A DNA stretch of 48,273 nt from JAQVWU01 sp964628455 (GTDB lineage: Bacteria > Bacillota > Clostridia > Oscillospirales > CAG-272). The stretch covers positions 1-48,273 of the forward strand of contig CAZVPD010000007.1 in assembly GCA_964628455.1 (NCBI GenBank), written 5' to 3'. Numbering within the stretch: the first letter of the stretch is position 1; each line of letters opens with the position of its first letter. The translations under genes were made by a program, and so were the position numbers. The notes below the pieces were generated by a model that was not told where the DNA came from, made no database searches, and saw only the letters and a list, made by a program, of their open reading frames with translations. Shown one piece after another: positions 42,996 to 48,273 of the stretch.

Positions 42996-43691
42996 TCAGG
43001 CGATGTTGTTTGTAAGATCAAGGTTGATTTTTCCGTCCCTGATTTCTATAATCCTGTCGGTTTTCTGGGCGATTCGCCGGTCATGGGTTATGATGATGAA
43101 AGTTGTTTTATATTTCTCATTGATATTTCTCAGTATGTCATACACGATTTCAGTCGATTCTGAATCGAGATTACCTGTCGGTTCGTCTGCAAGGATGATT
43201 TTCGGATTGTTGATCAGCGCACGCGCAATGGATGTACGCTGCTGCTGCCCTCCGGACATTCGCGTGGCCGGATTGTTTTTCACTTTATCGAGCCCCATCA
43301 GATCCATCAGTTCCAGTGCTCTTTCTTTTATCTCGGGTGTGATTTTGCCGTTTTTGATCCTGTAAGGCATCAGGACATTTTCATAAGCGGTAAATTCGGG
43401 CAGAAGATAATGAAACTGAAAAACAAATCCTATCGTTTCGTTGCGGAGCTCCGACAAGGCGTTTTTCGACATTTTGTCTGTTCTGACACCGTTTATCATA
43501 ACTTCACCGGCTGTTGGTCTGTCAAGAGTCCCGATAATATTCAGCAGGGTGCTCTTGCCGGACCCGGATGCTCCTATAATGGAATTGAAGGAGTTTTTTT
43601 CGATTTCAAGATTGATGTCGGTAAGTACCTGTACTTTTATCTCTTTCCCGTATATTTTATTTACACTTTTAAGATGAATGATCTTACCCAT
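42996..43691 (-). CDS. ABC transporter ATP-binding protein, LolD/MacB type
   Basis: 231 aa. Walker A 'GASGSGKST', Q-loop 'FVFQFHYLLPEF', signature 'MSGGQQQRTSIARAL', Walker B 'IILADEPTGNLD' and H-loop His in 'IITHDRRIA' are all intact. 'LLPEFTAYENV' and 'LADEPTGNLDS' are typical of LolD/MacB/FtsE-like ATPases. It overlaps the permease gene by 8 bp and must form the ATPase dimer of that transporter. Substrate is unknown; this class often moves lipoproteins or peptides or transmits mechanical signals. Confidence 0.94.
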   Translation of the reverse strand: MGKIIHLKSVNKIYGKEIKVQVLTDINLEIEKNSFNSIIGASGSGKSTLLNIIGTLDRPTAGEVMINGVRTDKMSKNALSELRNETIGFVFQFHYLLPEFTAYENVLMPYRIKNGKITPEIKERALELMDLMGLDKVKNNPATRMSGGQQQRTSIARALINNPKIILADEPTGNLDSESTEIVYDILRNINEKYKTTFIIITHDRRIAQKTDRIIEIRDGKINLDLTNNIA

Positions 43692-44838
43692 TTTTTATAA
43701 CCTCCATGGGGTCGAGTTTCGAAGACCGTATTGCCGGTATCAGAGAAGCAGCAGTGGCGGAGGCTACCGCAATCAATCCGGATATCGTTATAAACTGCGG
43801 ATCGATGAATAAGTTGATCACCGGAGTCCCGTCGGGATTGAGAGCAAATTTCGTAAAAGCATACGATAATCCCAATCCCAGCGATACTCCCAATATGGCT
43901 CCGAAGATACCTAAAACGAATCCCTGAGACAGGAATATAAAACTGGCTGTTCTGTTTTTGATTCCCATCGCTTTCAATATGCCGATTTGTCTCGATTTCT
44001 GCAGCACCGAGATGGCAAGGACACTCGCAATGCCCAGAACGACTGAAACCAGAACGAAAATCTGTATCATAAGGCTTGAAACACTTTGACCGTTTAATCC
44101 GCTGAGGAGCGAAGCGTTTGCATCTTTCCAGTTTTCGACTTTAACTGTATCGCCGAGGGTTGATGCGATATTTTCCGCGATAATATCGGCTTCGAACACG
44201 TCGGAGACTTGAATCTCAATGGAAGTGATCTCGTCACCGTATTCGAAAACAGACTGAACCGTCGTCAGTCCGGTGATGATCCAGGATTTATTCAGGCTTG
44301 AAACTTTTAAATCGTAAATTCCGGAAATCACAGCCCTGCGGGTTTTTCCGAGCGGCGTTAATATTTCTATGATGTCGCCTTTTTGTAAATTCGCTTCCTC
44401 GGCAAGTTCTTTTCCGACCAGAACTTCATCGTCGGACGGAAGGCTGCCGGCTGTTATTGAGTTTTTAAGCTTGTAGATACCGTCTGCGGCATCAAACGAG
44501 AAGCCTCTTAAAACGATCGGGAATGTGGAATCATCTGCTTTTATAAATCCGGCGGCATCAGCCGAAGGAGATATGAAAGTCACATTATCCTGCGTCCTTT
44601 TTATTTCATCTATGATAATCTGATAATCCTTTATGCGTTCGTCGCGTTTTTCCGCTTTCACGGTAATTTGCGACGAACTTCCGATAGTTGTTTCAAGTAA
44701 ACTTTTCTGAAGCCCGGATATCAGCGAACCGATGAATACCTGGACCGAAACGCCTATGGCGATACCGATTATGATCAGTATAGTCTGGCCTTTGGCGGAT
44801 GCCAAAAATCTCCATGCGATCTTAAATGCCAGTTTCAC
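43684..44838 (-). CDS. FtsX/LolC-type ABC transporter permease
   Basis: 384 aa from GTG 44838 (GGAGG 7 nt upstream, inside the upstream gene); the frame extends to 44934 but that part is shadow. One N-terminal transmembrane helix (about 18-40) is followed by a ~210-residue extracytoplasmic MacB-type domain ('VRKGDIIEILTPLG'-like strands). Three C-terminal helices ('VLGIASVLAISVLQKSRQIGILKAMG') end in 'LDPMEVIKNG'. The protein dimerises; a single permease gene suggests a homodimer. It overlaps the B12-protein gene by 17 bp and the ATPase by 8 bp, implying tight co-translation. Confidence 0.9.
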   Translation of the reverse strand: MKLAFKIAWRFLASAKGQTILIIIGIAIGVSVQVFIGSLISGLQKSLLETTIGSSSQITVKAEKRDERIKDYQIIIDEIKRTQDNVTFISPSADAAGFIKADDSTFPIVLRGFSFDAADGIYKLKNSITAGSLPSDDEVLVGKELAEEANLQKGDIIEILTPLGKTRRAVISGIYDLKVSSLNKSWIITGLTTVQSVFEYGDEITSIEIQVSDVFEADIIAENIASTLGDTVKVENWKDANASLLSGLNGQSVSSLMIQIFVLVSVVLGIASVLAISVLQKSRQIGILKAMGIKNRTASFIFLSQGFVLGIFGAILGVSLGLGLSYAFTKFALNPDGTPVINLFIDPQFITISGLIAVASATAASLIPAIRSSKLDPMEVIKNG

Positions 44839-45499
44839 GGCAATTCCTCCCGAATTCCACAGCTTCTTTAAATGAATTGACGATAATATCGGCTCCGAAA
44901 TCTTTCTCGGTTTTGCTCGTGTGCCTGAAAGCACTTCCGCTTACGATAATCCCGATATCGGGTTCGGCTTCTTCTCTGATGCTTTGTACGATTTTCTTCA
45001 GAGAAACCAGGTTCAGGTAGTTGGTTACGCCGATGCCTATAAAATCAGGTTTGATCTCTTTGATCGCCGAGATAATATTGGCTTTGGGTGTATTGCAGCC
45101 GATATATATCACATCGAAATGAAGGATGGTGAAAAAGTCGGCGCCCATGCGTATGCCGATCTCATGATATTCCTCTTCCGGACAAACCAGAATAATCTTT
45201 TTGCGGAAAGCGGGTGCCGTAAAATCATCCCGTTCTTTTAAGACATACGGATATGCGCTTTCCAGAATGCTTCTGATGATATTGGTTGCGGCATGCTCCC
45301 GCCATATCAGGATTTCTTCTTCTCCCTTGGGAATGACGATCCCGTTGAGAGCGGGTGCGAGGATCATTTCATACAGCTCCGGGATTGTAGTTTTTTTATC
45401 TTCCAAAAGAGAGATGCAATACTTCATGGAATTTTCTTTGTCATAATTTTGAAGATAACTGAGAAGCGTATCGAAATACAGCTTAAAATCCTTTGCCAT
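44822..45499 (-). CDS. Cobalamin-binding protein (cap plus B12-binding domain, no HTH)
   Basis: 225 aa; GGAGG 5 nt before ATG 45499. Residues 1-90 form a four-helix cap like that of methionine synthase and CarH ('TIPELYEMILAPALNGI', 'IWREHAATNIIRSILE'). Residues 100-220 form the Rossmann-like B12 domain. The DxHxxG motif reads 'EYHEIG', with the cobalt-ligand His112 and Gly115 kept and Glu for Asp. The usual SxL and GG motifs are altered ('VTNYL', 'VSGSA'). The EH pair of the CarH cap is present (68-69), but the Trp ten residues before it is absent. No DNA-binding domain is attached. It may be a corrinoid carrier or a B12/light sensor that controls the coupled ABC transporter. Confidence 0.83.
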   Translation of the reverse strand: MAKDFKLYFDTLLSYLQNYDKENSMKYCISLLEDKKTTIPELYEMILAPALNGIVIPKGEEEILIWREHAATNIIRSILESAYPYVLKERDDFTAPAFRKKIILVCPEEEYHEIGIRMGADFFTILHFDVIYIGCNTPKANIISAIKEIKPDFIGIGVTNYLNLVSLKKIVQSIREEAEPDIGIIVSGSAFRHTSKTEKDFGADIIVNSFKEAVEFGRNCRETGI

Positions 45500-45513
45500 A
45501 CAAACCTCCGGAA

Positions 45514-45532
45514 AAATGAACTATATTCATTT
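45514..45532. promoter_or_regulatory. Inverted repeat, possible operator
   Basis: AAATGAA (45514-45520), CTATA, TTCATTT (45526-45532): a perfect 7-bp inverted repeat between the -10 and the ribosome binding site of the B12-protein gene. It could be a repressor site or a small RNA hairpin. Confidence 0.4.
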
Positions 45533-45555
45533 ATAAAATTAATAAATACTTTAAT

Positions 45556-45583
45556 ATTGTATCATAATTCAGGCTTTTGTCAA
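45556..45583 (-). promoter_or_regulatory. Promoter of the B12-protein/ABC/uvsE operon
   Basis: Minus strand TTGACA (45578-45583), 16 bp, TACAAT (45556-45561). The leader is about 50 nt. Confidence 0.82.
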
Positions 45584-45744
45584 GAGTTGCATTCGGAAGA
45601 AGATATAATGCGATAGAAACTGTATATGGGAATATGGTTATAATGTGGTTTTTCGATCTTAATAATAATAATGTTGTATTTGTATCCGAATTCCGTTTAA
45701 AATCAAATCGGCGTTTCGATATTCCATGTATTATAAAAAAAATA

Positions 45745-45773
45745 TTGATATACTGTCTTTTTGATGTTATAAT
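45745..45773 (+). promoter_or_regulatory. Promoter of the exported surface protein
   Basis: TTGATA (45745-45750), 17 bp, TATAAT (45768-45773), about 88 bp before the ATG. The gap 45500-45860 otherwise holds only this and the divergent promoter; AT-rich, no gene. Confidence 0.78.
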
Positions 45774-45860
45774 GTTTTTGCGGTGAATGTATTATAACGG
45801 TATCCATACATGCCCTTATAAAAGCTGTCGTCACCAACAAAAAAACAGGAGTACCGTATA

Positions 45861-46706
45861 ATGAAAAAAATCAATATTGTCATGATGATTATGTTGTTTT
45901 CGATTTTACTCACTCAGGCAGTTTATGCGGAATCCAGGGGTAATGCTCTCATTGTTCATGGAACCGCGGAAGGAATACTTGAAGGAGATCAGGCTGTTGC
46001 CGATCAATTGACTTCATACGGATTTGACGTCGATGCCATGCTCGCTGTCGACTGCGATGAGAACACATGGGAAAACTATAAAATTGTTTTTATCGGCGAG
46101 TCCGTTACATCGGCAGATGTCGGAACAAAATTTACTGCGGCGGATTGTGTCGTAATAGTCAGTGAACCCGGAAATTATGATGAATTGCTGCTCGGAAATT
46201 ATGATACGCAATATGATGTCGACAATGTATACAGCAAGGGCAAATATCTTGTTGTAAATGATGTAACGGGTACCGGTCTGACATCATTTGAAGGATTTTC
46301 CGGGGAAGAAGTGGCACCGGGCTTTCTCCTTGAATGGGGTAAAGGCGGTATTGTCGTTGTTGAAAACGAACTCGGCTCTCCTGCCGTAACGATTTTTGCT
46401 CCAAATGCGGAATTATTTGACGGATCGGCGGCAATCAATTACCGGATACAATGGTTTTTCCGCGGGCAGGGCGCTGCTCTGGCAACGGCTGATACATGGA
46501 AAGTGTTTAAATCGGTCGTTGATTATGTTTTACCGCTGCCGGTTGAAGAAACCGAATCCGAAACTGTGTCAGTGCCGGAAACCGGTACCGAGCAGGCGGT
46601 TATTCCCGAAATATCCGCTCAGACTGCGGACCTGGGTTTTACTGCGTTGTTTGCTGCCGCAGCTGCGGCTTCCGCAGGTTTGTTTACGTTAAAAAGACGC
46701 AGATAA
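45861..46706 (+). CDS. Exported surface protein with QTAD-type C-terminal anchor, function unknown
   Basis: 281 aa; AGGAG 9 nt before ATG 45861. A signal peptide runs over residues 1-23 ('LLTQAVYA'). A globular alpha/beta domain (about 28-220) with 'ALIVHGTAEGILEGDQAVADQL', 'NTWENYKIVFIGESV' and 'DCVVIVSEPGNYDELL' resembles a DUF4350/glutamine-amidotransferase-like fold, but I cannot name it. A Glu/Thr/Pro-rich linker (225-250) leads to 'QTADLG', a hydrophobic helix and 'KRRR'. This is the general shape of a sorting signal, though LPxTG is absent. Monocistronic, between its own promoter and a hairpin terminator. Confidence 0.8.
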   Translation: MKKINIVMMIMLFSILLTQAVYAESRGNALIVHGTAEGILEGDQAVADQLTSYGFDVDAMLAVDCDENTWENYKIVFIGESVTSADVGTKFTAADCVVIVSEPGNYDELLLGNYDTQYDVDNVYSKGKYLVVNDVTGTGLTSFEGFSGEEVAPGFLLEWGKGGIVVVENELGSPAVTIFAPNAELFDGSAAINYRIQWFFRGQGAALATADTWKVFKSVVDYVLPLPVEETESETVSVPETGTEQAVIPEISAQTADLGFTALFAAAAAASAGLFTLKRRR

Positions 46707-46714
46707 CATAGTTA

Positions 46715-46757
46715 GGACAGAGATATTCATTGTATGGAGTGATTATCTCTGCCTTTT
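46715..46757 (+). terminator. Intrinsic terminator after the surface protein
   Basis: CAGAGATA (46718-46725) pairs with TATCTCTG (46744-46751), extended by GG/CC around a bulge, and is followed by TTTT. Confidence 0.75.
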
Positions 46758-46801
46758 GATTATATAACCGGTTTAACACTGTGATGATCACAGATTCATG
46801 C

Positions 46802-46830
46802 TTGCTATTCGGGATTTTTGTTATTATAAA
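46802..46830 (+). promoter_or_regulatory. Promoter and structured leader of the second URO-D-like gene
   Basis: TTGCTA (46802-46807), 17 bp, TATAAA (46825-46830). The ~100-nt leader contains a perfect 7-bp hairpin (AAACCGC 46840-46846 with GCGGTTT 46853-46859) without a T-tract. Confidence 0.6.
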
Positions 46831-46936
46831 ATTAAAATCAAACCGCACCGGAGCGGTTTATCTGCTTTATGTTAAAATGTCCGGTAATCGGGTTTTAAAC
46901 TCGTTTCCGGAATAATAAATAAAAAGGAATTCAGCG

Positions 46937-48004
46937 ATGACTTCAAAAGAAATGTATAAAAATCTTCTGGCAGGCGGGATAAACGGGCGCCCGATGGTAA
47001 ATCCGCACTGGTGGGGCTGTTACAAATATCAGCATGCCGGTATCATGAAAGATTATAACGATATATGCGGAAGATGGCCTGTGACGGCTGAAGAATATGC
47101 CGCTGTCGAAATAAAATTTTTCGAAGATTATGATCTTGATATGTTTCATATCGGAGGCGGAATGCCGGAAACCTATCCGGATGATCAATACCGGGCTGCG
47201 GAGATCAGAAGGTTGGGTGAAGCCGTGAAACGGCTTGAGAGTAAAAAGGACCTTGACGAATTTGCGTCGCTGCTCTTCCATACGCCCGATGAAATTGCCG
47301 CCAGCGGTGTTTTTGACCATATAAAAATAATAACCGGCAGATACGGGGATACCGTTCCTGTTTTTTACAACAATGCCAATCAGACATCACCGATTTTTGA
47401 CCCCCACGGCTATTTCGGTTACGAAGACGCTCTTTGCAATTTGCTCGAAAAACCCGATATGATGGAATATTTTACATACCGGCTTTATGAAGAGAGCTTT
47501 GCACAGATGGAAGCGCTGCATAAAATAGGCTGTTTCGGATACATTGCTTCGGAATGTCTCGCGGCTGCCGATACGATGAGTCCGAAAACATACCGTGAAA
47601 TTATATTCGGAGCTCAGAAGATGTTTTTCGATAAAACCGCAAAACTGGGACTGTCAATGATCGTCTATTATTGCGGAGATATTTTTCCGATCATAGAAGA
47701 TATAAAAAAGCTCGGAGTACCTGCGATCATGGTTGAAGAACCCAAAAAAAACTACCGGCTTGATATCGGCGAGTTGTTTGCATGCCTTGAAGGGAGTATG
47801 GTGCTGTTCGGGAATCTGGACGGCGTAGGAACTCTTTTAATGGGTACCGGAGATGATGTCAGACGGGAAACCGAAAAACAGCTGCGCGCGGCAAAGGGAG
47901 GTCGAAGGTATTTTGTTTCGGCAACAGGCAGTCCGATAGCATTCAACACATCTCCGGAGAATCTGAAGATATTCATCGAAACGAGTAAAAATTTCCGGGA
48001 GTGA
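46937..48004 (+). CDS. Uroporphyrinogen-decarboxylase-family (methyltransferase-like) protein
   Basis: 355 aa; AAGGA 8 nt before ATG 46937. A TIM-barrel URO-D/MtaA family member: 'RPMVNPHWWGCYKYQHAGI', 'DLDMFHIGGGMPETYPDD', 'GLSMIVYYCGDIFPIIEDI', 'VPAIMVEEPKKNYRLDIGEL' and 'LFGNLDGVGTLLMGT'. At the site where methylcobamide transferases have HxC the protein has 'YYCGD', retaining Cys but not His. It differs clearly from the paralog at 30783-31838. The role is unknown; a corrinoid-dependent methyl transfer is possible but no corrinoid protein or activator is adjacent. Confidence 0.8.
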   Translation: MTSKEMYKNLLAGGINGRPMVNPHWWGCYKYQHAGIMKDYNDICGRWPVTAEEYAAVEIKFFEDYDLDMFHIGGGMPETYPDDQYRAAEIRRLGEAVKRLESKKDLDEFASLLFHTPDEIAASGVFDHIKIITGRYGDTVPVFYNNANQTSPIFDPHGYFGYEDALCNLLEKPDMMEYFTYRLYEESFAQMEALHKIGCFGYIASECLAAADTMSPKTYREIIFGAQKMFFDKTAKLGLSMIVYYCGDIFPIIEDIKKLGVPAIMVEEPKKNYRLDIGELFACLEGSMVLFGNLDGVGTLLMGTGDDVRRETEKQLRAAKGGRRYFVSATGSPIAFNTSPENLKIFIETSKNFRE

Positions 48005-48030
48005 TATAAGCTTGATGAAACTGAAAAATG

Positions 48031-48050
48031 AAAAACAGGAATCTGTTTTA
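48031..48050. terminator. Short hairpin, possible bidirectional terminator
   Basis: AAAACAG (48032-48038) pairs with CTGTTTT (48043-48049) over GAAT. It sits between convergent genes; minus-strand transcripts then read TCATTTTTC. Confidence 0.45.
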
Positions 48051-48169
48051 TTAAAGACGGTTCTCTGTTGAATTGATTCTGTTTCGGGAAAAGAAGCAGA
48101 AAATATCGCTTGATCGGATTTTACCTGTTGTAAAATATCTTTTCTCAGCTTTCGCAGCCGGAAACATTT

Positions 48170-48273
48170 TTATTGTTTTACATCATCCGAAACCGCAAGG
48201 CATGTATAGTATTCACTGCCTCCGTAATACGCCCACCACCGGTTGTCGTGTCTGGTCATTCCCGTAAAGAAGA
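48170..48273 (-). CDS. 3' end of a GH130-like gene, truncated by window edge
   Basis: Only the last 33 codons are visible (frame from 48271, stop TAA at 48172-48170). The peptide 'RHDNRWWAYYGGSEYYTCLA' has the closing-strand pattern of GH130 and related five-bladed propeller glycosidases/phosphorylases (W..YYGg.d....LA). Composition and codon use look like a real gene, unlike the overlapping plus-strand frame. A GH130 enzyme (mannoside phosphorylase) would fit the glycan theme, but the fragment is too short for certainty. Confidence 0.5.
   Translation of the reverse strand, partial: FFTGMTRHDNRWWAYYGGSEYYTCLAVSDDVKQ

Noticed and set aside
44822..45499. Calling the B12 protein a CarH-type transcriptional photoreceptor
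   Set aside because: There is no MerR or other HTH domain and the conserved cap Trp is missing, so only 'B12-binding protein' is supported.
45577..45786. Small plus-strand frame upstream of the surface protein
   Set aside because: AT-rich, no ribosome binding site, and it contains the promoter of the downstream gene.
41048..48004. A complete corrinoid methyltransferase system (MtaABC-like)
   Set aside because: URO-D-like proteins lack the HxC zinc motif, the B12 protein sits with ABC genes instead, and no reductive activator is present.
48073..48267. Plus-strand frame at the right edge
   Set aside because: No site and odd composition; the minus strand gives a better propeller-enzyme C-terminus ending at 48170.
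1..48273. Signs of a mobile element, prophage or genomic island
   Set aside because: No transposase, integrase, long direct repeats or tRNA-borne attachment site is visible; composition looks even.

Overview
The window reads as a piece of an anaerobic, low-to-mid GC Bacillota genome, most likely class Clostridia (Oscillospirales-like gut or digester lineage, probably a metagenome assembly). The evidence is a set of near-consensus sigma-A promoters (TTGACA / 17 bp / TATAAT) and strong GGAGG ribosome binding sites. A YhaO/YhaN pair, a YqeG phosphatase, a CD1247-type acidic protein and many glycan-active enzymes add support. A run of 10 N at 38738-38747 is an assembly gap inside nadB. I see no rRNA, tRNA, CRISPR array, insertion sequence or phage gene. 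Gene density is about 95%.

Layout. 1-2142: 3' part of a GH95-type fucosidase (+). 2145-7241: minus operon yhaO-like nuclease, YjjG-type phosphatase, D-2-hydroxyacid dehydrogenase, yhaN-like ATPase. 7459-11296: plus operon rbfA-nrnA-truB with overlapping genes, then a xylulokinase. 11355-17825: minus operon for a cell-surface acyl-transfer system (lipoprotein, DUF4358 lipoprotein, two AlgX/AlgJ-type SGNH proteins, an AlgI-type MBOAT, a discoidin-domain membrane protein). 17954-23544: minus operon GH20 hexosaminidase, nagA, nagB-like, neutral-ceramidase-like. 23587-25928: CorA transporter and a GH140-type apiosidase. 26174-27430: rpsF-ssb-rpsR with a structured leader. 27668-31838: upp (-), then mtaB, an MBL-fold hydrolase and a uroporphyrinogen decarboxylase (URO-D)-like protein (+). 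31888-37169: GAPDH, then a minus cluster yqeG, TIM-barrel protein, aroQ, Xaa-Pro peptidase, efp, acidic CD1247-type protein. 37338-40963: a two-helix membrane protein (-) and nadB-nadC (+). 41048-45499: DUF2284 protein, UV-damage endonuclease, LolCDE/MacB-like ABC transporter and a B12-binding protein (all -). 45861-48271: an exported surface protein, a second URO-D-like protein, and the 3' end of a GH130-like gene at the right edge.

How the genes work together. The glycan genes point to growth on host or plant polysaccharide: fucose removal (GH95), GlcNAc release, deacetylation and isomerisation (GH20/NagA/NagB-like), apiose removal (GH140) and pentulose phosphorylation (XylB). The MBOAT/SGNH operon resembles alginate/cellulose O-acetylation modules, but no polymerase or glycosyltransferase accompanies it here, so its acceptor is unknown. 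Its two middle genes look like one gene split by a one-base frame change.

The most unusual arrangement is at 41709-45499. A cobalamin-binding protein without a DNA-binding domain is translationally coupled to an FtsX-type ABC transporter and followed by uvsE. A strong promoter and an inverted repeat lie upstream. I have not seen this combination described, but I could not search.
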